Part shown: positions 7,029 through 15,896 of the stretch, one piece after another
Layout of the letters: each line of letters begins with the position of its first letter
Numbering within the stretch: the first letter of the stretch is position 1
Assembly: GCA_003151495.1 (NCBI GenBank)
Contig: PLXR01000114.1
Coordinates: forward strand, 49,121-113,120
From: Opitutaceae bacterium
GTDB lineage: Bacteria; Verrucomicrobiota; Verrucomicrobiia; Opitutales; Opitutaceae
Reading direction: 5' to 3'
Length of the DNA stretch: 64,000 nucleotides
Program-made: the position numbers and the translations under genes
Notes under the pieces: model-generated
Seen by the model: the letters and a program-made list of their open reading frames with translations, nothing else
Told to the model about the DNA's origin: nothing
Database searches by the model: none

Positions 7029-9077
7029 CTAGGGGCCCGGCTGCGGCGCGCGCTTCCAGAGGCCGACCCTGCGGCCGTCCTCGTCCTGGTAGGTGAGGAT
7101 GTCGCACCACACATACTCGGGGGCGACCTCCTTGTTCATCCGCTCCCAGAGCTCGGGCGTGTCGCCCGGACGGTACCAGAGCACGTAGTCGATGCCCTGG
7201 GCGACGAGCCACTTGCCCGCGTCGGGCATCCCCCCGGCATAGAAGCGCATGAGGACGTCGTGGCGCCGGCGCACGTCCTCGCTGTTGGCGCGCCACAGCA
7301 GCTCGTGGCCCCACCATCCCAGCCACATCCTCTGGCCCGCGAAGAGGGGGATGCAGGCGGAGTTCGTGAAGCCGCCCTTCTCCTCCGGCCGCTCGACCAC
7401 GACCCCGGGCTTCTCGACCTTGAGGCGCCCGAGCATGAGCCTTGGGAACTCCTCCTTCGTGAGGAAGTAGTGGCCCTCGATCTTGCCCATGGAATCCTTC
7501 GGCCATGCCATCAGGGTCTTCGAGAGGTCGTAGGCGTAGTAGCAGGGGTAGAGGCAGAAGAAGCACGCGGCGACCCTCACCCACCGGCGCTTGGCCTGCT
7601 CGATGACGACCGGGGCGAGCGTCATGAGGGTACCCGCCATCACCCAGGGCCACCACTTCAGCGTCGTGTTGAAGCGGTCGAAGTGCCCCGAGTACTCGTC
7701 GTCGACGTAGAAGAACTCCGTGAAGAGGAGGAGCGTGAGCCACAGGAGCGCGAGCCTGCGGGCCGTGGGGCTGCCCGAGATCCACCCGAGGAGGATGAAG
7801 GCGATCGTGGGCAGGAAGAAGAGCGCGAAGAGGATGGGGGGCGTGTGCTCGATCCACGGCACAAGGCGGACGGCCGTGTCGTAGCCGGAGGCCGAGGACG
7901 TGAAGGCGGAGAGGTAGACCCAGGCGGCGAGCCAGACGGCCGCGGCCCCCGCCGCCACGGCGGGCACCAGGCGCCTCCCGTCCCGCCAGTTGACGGCGAG
8001 CCACAGGACGATGGCGAGCCCCTGCAGGGGGAGGACCCACGTGTTCGCGAGCAGCGTCCACGTGAGGGTGCACCCGACGACCGCCGCGTAGCGGCTCATG
8101 CGGCTGCGCGTCCAGAGCAGCATCCCCATCGCGCACAGGCCGAGGAGGTAGTAGCCCGAGAGGGGGGCGTGGTAGTCGCCGAGGAAGACGACGTAGGAGT
8201 AGATCTCCCCGGGGAGCTCCATGACGAACGTCTTCACCTCGGCCTCGGGCATCGGGTACTTCGCGTTGTAGGCCCTGAGCCAGGTGCCGAGGGGGGCCTT
8301 GTCCATCTGCGCGCTCCCTATGTAGCGCATGGTGGTCCACGGCGTGACGTCGTTGTCGGTGAAGTGGTCGATGATCGTCACCCCCGTGCCCCCGATGACG
8401 AAGCACGCGATCACGATCGCCCGGGTCCAGGCCCTTCGCGCCACAAGGAACACGGCGCCCGCGAAGGCGGTGCCGCCGAGCGCCACGAGCAGGCAGTACC
8501 CGATGTTGTACGCGGAGCCGGGGGGGAGCAGGAGGACCCGGCCCATCAGCGCGGCGGCGTAGTGCTGGAAGCTGTAGTACTGCGTCGAGGGGTACGGGCT
8601 GAACCAGGCGTCGGGCACCGGTATCGTCGCCCCCGAGTAGTAGCTGCAGATGTAGGAGAAGTCGGCGATCTTCTCGGAGCCGCCGTCCACGTCGGGGAAG
8701 GTGAAGCGCCACACCATCGCGTAGAGGAACACGCCGATGCACACCCCGAAGCACCCGAGGAGCCGGCGCGGGGCGAACTCGTCGCGCCACTGCCGGGCGA
8801 CGCTCCTGCCCCGCTCCCCGAGCCACCGGGGCTCCCACCCGACCGCGGCGGCCGCGATCATGGCCAGGGACATGACGGTCGAGAAGAGCTCAAGGCCCGG
8901 GAGCGTCCGCCCGAGGCCGTGGTGGCACTCGACCGCGTAGACGAGCGTCACGGCGAGGATCGGGCCGAGCGCCAGCGCGAACCACCGGTTCCGCCAGTAG
9001 AGGCCCGCGACCAGCATCAGGCCCCACAGGTTCACCGCCAAGAGCGTCAGGGTGAACAACAGTCCAAGGTATTGCAT
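7029..9077 (-). CDS. DUF2298 multi-spanning membrane protein
   Basis: The 682-residue protein has a dozen or more predicted membrane helices and a soluble C-terminal region of about 180 residues. It matches the DUF2298 family: the loop FSYICSYYSGATIPVPDAW, then EIYSYVVFLGDYHAPLS and FYVDDEYSGHFDRFNTTLK, the family's conserved acidic and aromatic loops. The general shape resembles lipid-linked-sugar glycosyltransferases of the GT-C type, but substrate and reaction are not established. The ATG at 9077 starts directly at the first helix. The upstream extension of the frame is not membrane-like. Confidence 0.78.
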   Translation of the reverse strand: MQYLGLLFTLTLLAVNLWGLMLVAGLYWRNRWFALALGPILAVTLVYAVECHHGLGRTLPGLELFSTVMSLAMIAAAAVGWEPRWLGERGRSVARQWRDEFAPRRLLGCFGVCIGVFLYAMVWRFTFPDVDGGSEKIADFSYICSYYSGATIPVPDAWFSPYPSTQYYSFQHYAAALMGRVLLLPPGSAYNIGYCLLVALGGTAFAGAVFLVARRAWTRAIVIACFVIGGTGVTIIDHFTDNDVTPWTTMRYIGSAQMDKAPLGTWLRAYNAKYPMPEAEVKTFVMELPGEIYSYVVFLGDYHAPLSGYYLLGLCAMGMLLWTRSRMSRYAAVVGCTLTWTLLANTWVLPLQGLAIVLWLAVNWRDGRRLVPAVAAGAAAVWLAAWVYLSAFTSSASGYDTAVRLVPWIEHTPPILFALFFLPTIAFILLGWISGSPTARRLALLWLTLLLFTEFFYVDDEYSGHFDRFNTTLKWWPWVMAGTLMTLAPVVIEQAKRRWVRVAACFFCLYPCYYAYDLSKTLMAWPKDSMGKIEGHYFLTKEEFPRLMLGRLKVEKPGVVVERPEEKGGFTNSACIPLFAGQRMWLGWWGHELLWRANSEDVRRRHDVLMRFYAGGMPDAGKWLVAQGIDYVLWYRPGDTPELWERMNKEVAPEYVWCDILTYQDEDGRRVGLWKRAPQPGP

Positions 9078-9207
9078 TCGTCGGGTCGGGGTTGCTTGTG
9101 GGCCCCGGCAAATGAAGCGCTTCGGCCGGCCCCGGGCAAGATATTGTCCGGGGCGGGCGGGTTTTAGCCAGATTTTGAGCCCTGCCCCCGGGCTCCCCGC
9201 CGCGGCC

Positions 9208-10242
9208 CTACTTCGAGGTGTAGAGCGCGACCAGCGCGGCCCCGATGGACTGCGAGAGCTCGCCAAGCTCGGAGGCCGCGAACTTGATCGTCGAGCGCTG
9301 GGCCGGCCAGAGGAAGGGCATGGCCGATTCCCTGACGATGTTGATGTAGCGCTCGCGGAACTCGGGGGTCGTGGACTCGTGGTCCATGAGCCCCCCTCCC
9401 ACGACGACGAAACCGGGGTCCAGGGCGAGGCAGAGCGAGGCCGCGTGGATCCCGAGCGCCCGCGCCTGGAAGTCGAAGATCTCGACCGCGAGGGGGTCGC
9501 CCTTCTGGGCCAGGCCCCGGATCGACATCGCCTTCTCCTTGGGCGAGAGAGCCGACTTTGCGAGCTCGTGGTCGGGATGCCTCCTGAGCATCTCCTCCAC
9601 CAGGTGCGGCATTCCGGAGAGCGTCGTGTAGGCCTCCATGCATCCCCACGAGCGGCCGCACCCGCACGGCAGGGGCCTCATGCCGAGCAGCTGGAGCGGG
9701 GCGGGCATGTGCGCCGCCTCCATCCCCGCGAGCGTCTCGCCGTCGAGCGGGAGGCCGTTCTGGTCGATGTACGCGCATCCCAGCCCAGATCCCGGGGCGA
9801 GCATCAGCACGGAGGACTTCTTGCCCGCTCGGACGAGCTTCGCCTCGGCGACGCCGCCGAACTTGCCGTCATTGCCCACGACGAGCGGGACGGCCCTGCC
9901 GGCCGCCGCCGAAAGCGCGCGGCTGTAGTCGTCATGGAAGTTCCACCCGTCGAACCCGGCTGGGAGGTTCGCGGTGCGCCCGAGCACGCCGTAGCGCTGG
10001 TAGGGCCCCGGTATCGCCAGGCCCACGCCGCGCACCTGGGCCCAGCCGATCTCGTTCTGCGCCAGGAAATCGACGACGCCCTTAACCCATCCCCGGACGA
10101 CGGCCTCGGTCCCGGCCTGGGAGTTGGTCGAGCTCTGCATGAGCTTCATGGAAACCATGGAACCATCCGCCCACACGCCCCCCGTCTTCGACGTCGTGGC
10201 GCCGCTGTCGGTTCCTATGTAAACAAGCCGTGGTGATGTCAT
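9208..10242 (-). CDS. ROK-family sugar kinase (glucokinase-like)
   Basis: The 344-residue protein has the actin-like ATPase fold of ROK kinases: the phosphate-binding start VYIGTDSGATTSK, the catalytic Asp125 in GNDGKFGG, the loop LMLAPGSGLGC, and the zinc motif CGCGRSWGCMEAY (Cys193, Cys195, Cys201). VVVGGGLMDH closes the nucleotide site. The usual reaction is ATP-dependent phosphorylation of glucose or another hexose in the cytoplasm. No helix-turn-helix is attached, so it is a kinase and not a repressor. The ATG at 10242 opens directly on the first strand. It is divergent from the transglutaminase gene. Confidence 0.85.
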   Translation of the reverse strand: MTSPRLVYIGTDSGATTSKTGGVWADGSMVSMKLMQSSTNSQAGTEAVVRGWVKGVVDFLAQNEIGWAQVRGVGLAIPGPYQRYGVLGRTANLPAGFDGWNFHDDYSRALSAAAGRAVPLVVGNDGKFGGVAEAKLVRAGKKSSVLMLAPGSGLGCAYIDQNGLPLDGETLAGMEAAHMPAPLQLLGMRPLPCGCGRSWGCMEAYTTLSGMPHLVEEMLRRHPDHELAKSALSPKEKAMSIRGLAQKGDPLAVEIFDFQARALGIHAASLCLALDPGFVVVGGGLMDHESTTPEFRERYINIVRESAMPFLWPAQRSTIKFAASELGELSQSIGAALVALYTSK

Positions 10243-10355
10243 TGGGGCTCCCGGGATCAGAACACTCCCTGCGTCAACTGCAAGTCCACACGAATCGGGG
10301 CCGAAGAATTGAAACCGTTTGCCAGAAAACCGATTGCGGGCAACCCTTGGGGACC

Positions 10356-11279
10356 ATGGAGCCAAAACCCGTGCCCGCGCACTTGGAGCTCACCGTTCGG
10401 GTGGGGTGCAGCCTCGTCTACGAGGTGACGGGGACCGCGTCCGTGCTCCTCAACGTGAAGGCCGGCGCCGACGCGCGGCACCAGGTCCTTGCCGAGGCCC
10501 TGACACTTGGGGACAACCTCCGCTCGGACCAGTTCACGGACAGCCATGGAAACGCCTGCTACCGCGTGGCGCTCGCCCCGGGCAGCAACTACTTCCGGCA
10601 TGACGCAATCGTGGCGGTGTCCTCGAAGCCGGACGACTACGGGGTCGCGATCCCGGCCCCCCAGGAGCCCGGCGCGCTGCCCCTGGAATTCCTGCGCTAC
10701 ACGCTCCCCAGCCGCTACTGCGACTCGGACAAGCTGGTCAACTTCGCGTGGGAGAAGTTCGGGGCGGTGGAGCACGGGTGGGTGCGGGTCCAGGCGATAA
10801 GCAAGTGGATCCACGAGAACATCGAGTACCGCTACCTCTCGGGCCGGTCGGACCTGTCGGCCTGGGACATCCTCAGCCGCGGCTACGGGGTGTGCCGCGA
10901 CTTCGCCCACCTCGCCGTGGCGCTCAACCGCACCTTCAACGTCCCGTCCCGCTACGTGACCGGGCACCTCCCCGACATCGGCTTCCCGGACCCCGAGGGG
11001 CACATGGACTTCCACGCCTACGCGGAGGTCTACCTCGGGGGCAGGTGGTTCACGACGGACGCGCGCTTCCACGAGCCGCGCATCGGCCGAATCACCGTGT
11101 CCCGGGGGATGGACGCCGTCGACGGGGCGTTCTCGACGATCTACGGCGGCGCGACGCTCTCCTATTTCCAGGTCTGGGCGTACCAGGTGTCCCGGGGTCG
11201 CGTCGGGGTCGGCGACCCGCTGGACCTGACCAAGAGGCTCGACAACCAGTGGGCGGTGCAGATGGACAGGGGGGCCTGA
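10356..11279 (+). CDS. Transglutaminase-like family protein
   Basis: The 307-residue protein carries an N-terminal beta-rich region (about 1-115) and a transglutaminase-like core. The catalytic triad is visible: Cys180 in GYGVCRDFAHLA, His220 in MDFHAYAEVY and Asp235 in FTTDARF. Bacterial members usually act as cysteine proteases or amidases, not crosslinking enzymes. No signal peptide is seen, so it is probably cytoplasmic. The ATG at 10356 is preferred because the upstream in-frame GTG would run across the divergent kinase start. Confidence 0.8.
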   Translation: MEPKPVPAHLELTVRVGCSLVYEVTGTASVLLNVKAGADARHQVLAEALTLGDNLRSDQFTDSHGNACYRVALAPGSNYFRHDAIVAVSSKPDDYGVAIPAPQEPGALPLEFLRYTLPSRYCDSDKLVNFAWEKFGAVEHGWVRVQAISKWIHENIEYRYLSGRSDLSAWDILSRGYGVCRDFAHLAVALNRTFNVPSRYVTGHLPDIGFPDPEGHMDFHAYAEVYLGGRWFTTDARFHEPRIGRITVSRGMDAVDGAFSTIYGGATLSYFQVWAYQVSRGRVGVGDPLDLTKRLDNQWAVQMDRGA

Positions 11280-11357
11280 GGGGACCATGCCGAGGCGGAA
11301 GGAAATCCTCTGGGCTGGGCCCGTTGGCCGGCCTCCTCCGGAGACCGATCCCGAGCA

Positions 11358-12431
11358 ATGAACATTGTCTACGGCGTCTCCGGCGAGGGCCTGGGGCACG
11401 TCTTCGAGGCCATAGAGATAGTCCAGCGCCTTAGGGGCGACGGGCACTCGGTCAAGGTGCTCACCTACGGGGACAGGGCGGTCGCGTCCCTCGAGGCGTT
11501 TGGCCCGACGCGAATCGAGGGAATACACCTCTTCTTCAACCAGAGGGGAATGTCGCTCGTGGACACGGTGTTCAAGAACCTGCGCTGCCTCCCCTTCTAC
11601 GCGAGGAACTGGGGGCGCCTCAAGAGGGAGCTCCTCGATTTCCGGCCCGATGTCTTCGTCACCGCTTACGAGCCCTTCAGCATGGTCGCCTCGCACGTCC
11701 TCGGAAGGCCGCTGATAAGCATGGATAACCAGAATGAGCTCCTCCACATGGACGCGCCCCCGGGCACGAGCATGCCGGCGTTCTGGCTGGCCCGCATGGC
11801 CACGCGGATCTGCACGTACGGCGCCGCATTCTACATCGTTAAATCCTTCGTGAAGCCGCAGAAGGGCACCCGGCGGGTGCGCTTCGTGTCACCGATCATC
11901 CAGCAGGAGATAAGGCGGCTCAGGCCGTCGAGCGGGCGGCACGTCCTTGTCTACCTGACCAAGCCGAACCCCGAGCTGATCGGAATCCTCAAGTCCATGG
12001 ACGGGAGCTTCGTCGTATACTGCAACAACAGGGTGGGTGAGGACGGGAACATCTCCTACCGGGCCCAGGGGGCGGCCTACCTGCGCGACCTGGAGGGATG
12101 CAGGGCGATCATCGGCACGACGGGATTCTCCCTCATAGCGGACTCGATCTACCTGAGGAAACCCTACTTTGGCGTGCCGCTCAGGAAGCAGTTCGAGCAG
12201 ACGCACAACGCCCACTTCCTGCGCGAGTCGGGCCTCGGGGAGTACTCGGAGGAGGTCTCGAGGGAGGTCCTCGTGCGGTTCCTGGGCGACCTGCCGACCT
12301 ATGAGGCGCGCCTCGCCCGCAGGGACCTGGACCCCGACGAGCAGGCGCAGACGCTCCTCTCGCTGCTCAGGCAGATCCAATCGGAGCCTCAGGGGCCCGG
12401 CGCGACCGGGATCACTCCTCTGCGGCGATGA
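11358..12431 (+). CDS. MJ1255-type glycosyltransferase (GT-B, MurG-like)
   Basis: The 357-residue protein starts with the glycine-rich loop MNIVYGVSGEGLGHV, typical of GT-B sugar transferases. In the second half ECRAIIGTTGFSLIADSIYLRKP-type sequence is visible as GTTGFSLIADS followed by KPYFGVPL, the nucleotide-sugar donor site found in GT28-like enzymes. Size and motifs fit the MJ1255/TIGR00661 group, whose acceptor is unknown. Its last 20 bases overlap the end of convergent nadB. Confidence 0.72.
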   Translation: MNIVYGVSGEGLGHVFEAIEIVQRLRGDGHSVKVLTYGDRAVASLEAFGPTRIEGIHLFFNQRGMSLVDTVFKNLRCLPFYARNWGRLKRELLDFRPDVFVTAYEPFSMVASHVLGRPLISMDNQNELLHMDAPPGTSMPAFWLARMATRICTYGAAFYIVKSFVKPQKGTRRVRFVSPIIQQEIRRLRPSSGRHVLVYLTKPNPELIGILKSMDGSFVVYCNNRVGEDGNISYRAQGAAYLRDLEGCRAIIGTTGFSLIADSIYLRKPYFGVPLRKQFEQTHNAHFLRESGLGEYSEEVSREVLVRFLGDLPTYEARLARRDLDPDEQAQTLLSLLRQIQSEPQGPGATGITPLRR

Positions 12432-13968
12432 AGTGGCAGCCCTTGCTCACCGGGTTCAGCGCCGCCGCATGCACCACCAGGAGCGCCGTCTGCACGGCGT
12501 TTCGCAGCTCGATCAGCTCGCGGGTGAGGCCGCATCCCCGGTAGAAGCTCTGGATCTCCTCCCGGAGCTCGAGCAGGATCCTGCGCGCGCGGGTGAGCCG
12601 CCTGGGTGAGCGCACGACTCCCGCGTAGTTCCACATGGTCAGCTGAATCTGGAGCATGTCCTGGCGGATGAGCACGGGGTCGGCCCTGCGGGTGGGGCTC
12701 TCCCACGGGTTCGGGTCGGGCAGGTGGAACGCGTTCCCGGCGATGTCCGACACGTCGGCGTCGGCCGTGAACTTCGCGCCGGTGAGGCACTCGAGGAGGG
12801 ATGTGCTCGCTAGCCGGTTGGCGCCGTGCAGGCCCGTGCAGGCCGTCTCTCCGATCGCCCCGAGGTTCCGGATGTTCGTCCGGCCGCGGAGGTCGGTGTG
12901 GACGCCCCCGCACGCGAAATGCGCCGCCGGGACTACCGGGATGGGTTCGCGCTCTATGTCGACCCCGTGGGCGAGGCACCGTTCGTGGATGTTGGGAAAA
13001 CGCTCGCGCACGAAGCCGGGCGGGATCGACGAGAGGTCCAGGAAGACGCAGGGTTCGCCGCTCGCGGCGAGCTCGTTCCGGATGGCGCGCGCGACGACGT
13101 CGCGCGGGGCCAGGGAGCCCTGGGGATGCGCGGCGTCCATGAAGCGCTCGCCCCTGGAGTTCACGAGCACGGCCCCCTCGCCGCGCAGGGCCTCCGTGAT
13201 CAGGAAGGGCGGGGCGTTCTTCTTCGCGAACACGGTGGGGTGGAACTGCACGTACTCCAGGTCGATGAGACGGGCACCGACCCGGTACGCCATCGCGACC
13301 CCGTGTCCGACGCTCCCCGGCTGGTTTGTCGAGTGCTGGAAGATCTGGCCCAGGCCCCCGCAGGCAAGGACGGTCTTCTTCGCGACGATGGCCGCTACCC
13401 GGCCGGTTGCCGTGTCCAGGACATAGGCCCCGAAGCAGGTCAGCGGGTGGTACTTGTCGGCGGGGTTGGACGAGTTGTGGGAGAGGGTGAGCAGGTCGAT
13501 CGCCACCCACCCGGTGCGCCGCGTGATCAAGCGCGCCGAATCCACCCGGCCCGCGACGGCCGAGAGGATGGCGTGGCCCGTGGCGTCCTTCGAGTGGATG
13601 ATCCTGCGCTCGGCGTGGCCCCCCTCCCGGGTGAAGTCGAGTTTCCCGGAGGAGTCCCTGTCGAAGGCGACGCCGGCCTCCTCGATCAGCATCTGCCTGA
13701 CGACCGCGGGCCCCTCCCGCACGAGCTGCTCGACGGCCGCCGGGTTGGACATGTGGTCGCCCGCCTCGATGATGTCGCGCGCGAGGGCGGCGGGGTCCGG
13801 GCTCGTGTCGTAGATGATCCCTCCCTGGGCCCAGTCGCTGTTCGCCCTGAGCGGGTCCGAGAGCGAGAGGAGTTCGCACGAGAGCCCGGCCTTCGCCGCG
13901 CGCAGCGCGTAGGCCGAGCCGGCGAGCCCGGCGCCAATCACGAGGCAGTCTGTGCGGTAGATCTGCAT
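12412..13968 (-). CDS. nadB: L-aspartate oxidase
   Basis: The 518-residue flavoprotein starts with the FAD-binding CLVIGAGLAGSAYALRAAKAG. It keeps the NadB sequences SDWAQGGI, HSKDATGHAI, LACGGLGQIFQHSTNQPGS, LEYVQFHPT, ITEALRGEGAVLVN and HFACGGVHTD. It oxidises aspartate to iminoaspartate, the substrate of NadA. It is the last gene of nadA-nadC-nadB; its start lies four bases after the nadC stop. The start ATG sits directly before the FAD motif. Confidence 0.95.
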   Translation of the reverse strand: MQIYRTDCLVIGAGLAGSAYALRAAKAGLSCELLSLSDPLRANSDWAQGGIIYDTSPDPAALARDIIEAGDHMSNPAAVEQLVREGPAVVRQMLIEEAGVAFDRDSSGKLDFTREGGHAERRIIHSKDATGHAILSAVAGRVDSARLITRRTGWVAIDLLTLSHNSSNPADKYHPLTCFGAYVLDTATGRVAAIVAKKTVLACGGLGQIFQHSTNQPGSVGHGVAMAYRVGARLIDLEYVQFHPTVFAKKNAPPFLITEALRGEGAVLVNSRGERFMDAAHPQGSLAPRDVVARAIRNELAASGEPCVFLDLSSIPPGFVRERFPNIHERCLAHGVDIEREPIPVVPAAHFACGGVHTDLRGRTNIRNLGAIGETACTGLHGANRLASTSLLECLTGAKFTADADVSDIAGNAFHLPDPNPWESPTRRADPVLIRQDMLQIQLTMWNYAGVVRSPRRLTRARRILLELREEIQSFYRGCGLTRELIELRNAVQTALLVVHAAALNPVSKGCHFIAAEE

Positions 13969-13972
13969 GCCC

Positions 13973-14830
13973 CTAGCGGCCCCTGGGGAGAATCGAGAGG
14001 CTCAGGTCGGCGGCGGGAGCCGAGTGGGTGAGGGCCCCGACGCTGATCACGTCGACCCCCGGCTGGGCGTAGTCCCGCAGGGTCTCAAGGCGCACGCCGC
14101 CGGACACCTCGACGATCGCCGCGCCCCCTATGACGGCCACGGCCGCTGCGACCTGCGGGGGCGTCATGTTGTCGAGCAGGACCGCGTCGGCGCCCGAGCG
14201 GACCGCCGCGCGGACCTCCGCCAGGGTCTTTGCCTCCACCTCGACCCGGGAGAGGTGGGGCGCCGCCTCCCTCGCGAGCCTGACCGCCTTCGCGAGCGAG
14301 CCGGCCGCCGCGATGTGGTTGTCCTTGATGAGGACGTGCTCCCCGAGGGATCCGCGGTGGTTGCGGCAGCCGCCGCAGCGCACGGCGTATTTCTCGAGGG
14401 CCCGGTACCCCGGCGTCGTCTTGCGGGTGTCGACGATCCTGACCCGCGTGCCCTTCACGGCGTCCGCGAACCGCCGGGAGAAGGTCGCGATCCCCGAGAG
14501 CCGCTGCATGAAATTGAGAGCCGTCCGCTCGGCCAGGAGGATCGAGGCCGTGGAACCCGAGGCTTCCAGGACCCGCTTGCCCCTGCGGACAAGGTCCCCG
14601 TCGCGCGCGGTCACACGCACCCTGACCGAGGGGTCGACCCGCGCGAAGACCCGCGCCGCGACCTCGACGCCGCAGAGCACGAGGTCCTGGCCCGCCGAGA
14701 TGTGCGCCCGCGAAACGTGGCCCTCCGGGAAGATCGCGCGGCTCGTGAGGTCGCCCTGGCCCGCATCCTCGTCCAGCGCCAGGTCGATCAGGTGGTCAGT
14801 CCGTGGGTGCAAGTTCGAACATCCTTTCAA
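13973..14830 (-). CDS. nadC: Nicotinate-nucleotide pyrophosphorylase (carboxylating)
   Basis: The 285-residue protein shows the NadC pattern: LDEDAGQGDLTSR, NFMQRLSGIATF, RIVDTRKTTPGYRALEKYAV, GGCRNHRGSL, IKDNHI, VEVEAKTLAEV, DAVLLDNM and EVSGGV. It converts quinolinate and PRPP to nicotinate mononucleotide. Its start overlaps the end of nadA by 35 bases, so translation is probably coupled. A slightly later start cannot be excluded, but the conserved DAGQGD region lies close to the chosen ATG. Confidence 0.95.
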   Translation of the reverse strand: MKGCSNLHPRTDHLIDLALDEDAGQGDLTSRAIFPEGHVSRAHISAGQDLVLCGVEVAARVFARVDPSVRVRVTARDGDLVRRGKRVLEASGSTASILLAERTALNFMQRLSGIATFSRRFADAVKGTRVRIVDTRKTTPGYRALEKYAVRCGGCRNHRGSLGEHVLIKDNHIAAAGSLAKAVRLAREAAPHLSRVEVEAKTLAEVRAAVRSGADAVLLDNMTPPQVAAAVAVIGGAAIVEVSGGVRLETLRDYAQPGVDVISVGALTHSAPAADLSLSILPRGR

Positions 14831-15860
14831 TGCAGCGGCCGGCCCGGCCGCGGAGGGTCTCGTCGAGGGTGACGATCTGGTCGTCGCGCGGCGCGCGCAG
14901 GGCGTCGAGGACCTTGTCCAGCGAATTGAGCTTCATGTACGGGCAGAGCCGGCAGCCGCCGATGAACCTCTTCTCAGGGGCCTCCACCTCGAGCCTTCCC
15001 ACGAGCCCGCACTCGGTCAGCATCAGGAAATAGGGGGCCGTGGTCTCCTTCACGTACCTCATCATCGCGCCCGTGCTTCCCACGAAGTCTGCCGCGGCGG
15101 CGATCTCCGCCGGGCATTCCGGGTGCGCGACGACCCTCAGTCCGGGGAACTGCTCGCGGGCCGCCTCGACCTGGCCCAGCGTGAACTCGTCGTGGACGAT
15201 GCAGGTGCCGTCGGAGGAGACGACCTGCTTGTCCACGCCCCGGCGCCGGAGCTCGACCCTGAGGTTCTCCGCCATGAGCCTGTCGGGCACGAAGATGATC
15301 CGGGAGGCGGGAAGCGCCGCGACGATGCCGTAGACGTTGCCCGAGGTCACGCAGACGTCGGACTCCGCCTTCACCTCCGCGGTGCTGTTGATGTAGCAGA
15401 CGACCGTCGCATCCGGGTGGAGGGCCCGCAGCTTCCGGACGTCCTCACCGGTTATCGAGTCGGCAAGGGAGCAGCCCGACCCGCGATCGGGCACGACCAC
15501 CGTCGCGCCGGGCGACAGGATCTTGGCCGTCTCGGCCATGAAGACGACCCCGGCAAAAATGATCACCTTGGCCCTCGACTCCCTCGCCTTGACGCTCAGG
15601 TGGAAGGAATCGCCCATGAAGTCGGCGACCCCGTAGATGATCTCGGGCTCCACATAGGAGTGGGCGAGGACGACGGCATCCTTCTCCTTCTTCAACCGAT
15701 TGATTTCGAGGGTGATGGGCGCTATGTCCCGGCAGGAGCCAAGATTCCAGGAGCGTCCCCGCGGATCGCAGTCCACGTGCATGAGCTTTCCCAGGAGGCG
15801 TTCGGCCTCCTTCTCGATGGCCAGGGCTTCGTGGCGCATAGGGTTACAGCCTATCCGCAT
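14796..15860 (-). CDS. nadA: Quinolinate synthase A
   Basis: The 354-residue protein is NadA: LAHSYVEPEIIYGVADFMGDS, the first cluster cysteine in RGSGCSLAD (Cys130), HPECPAEI (Cys249), GSTGAMM, and CRLCPYMKLN (Cys303/Cys306). Three of these cysteines should hold the [4Fe-4S] cluster. The enzyme condenses iminoaspartate with dihydroxyacetone phosphate to quinolinate. It is first in the nadA-nadC-nadB operon. An in-frame ATG at 15839, preceded by GGATAGG, is an alternative start. Confidence 0.95.
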   Translation of the reverse strand: MRIGCNPMRHEALAIEKEAERLLGKLMHVDCDPRGRSWNLGSCRDIAPITLEINRLKKEKDAVVLAHSYVEPEIIYGVADFMGDSFHLSVKARESRAKVIIFAGVVFMAETAKILSPGATVVVPDRGSGCSLADSITGEDVRKLRALHPDATVVCYINSTAEVKAESDVCVTSGNVYGIVAALPASRIIFVPDRLMAENLRVELRRRGVDKQVVSSDGTCIVHDEFTLGQVEAAREQFPGLRVVAHPECPAEIAAAADFVGSTGAMMRYVKETTAPYFLMLTECGLVGRLEVEAPEKRFIGGCRLCPYMKLNSLDKVLDALRAPRDDQIVTLDETLRGRAGRCIERMFELAPTD

Positions 15861-15896
15861 GCGCCCGGGTGTAAAGACCCGCCGCAGCGGCCGTCG

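Noticed and set aside
7012-7040. GGGCCC-TAG-GGGCCC hairpin between convergent genes
   Set aside because: The stem is only six bp, the loop is the stop codon of the DUF2298 gene, and no T-run follows. It is common in such G+C-rich DNA.
12826-14031. Plus-strand open frame of 401 codons
   Set aside because: It is antisense to nadB, which has complete family motifs. The composition is typical of a shadow frame.
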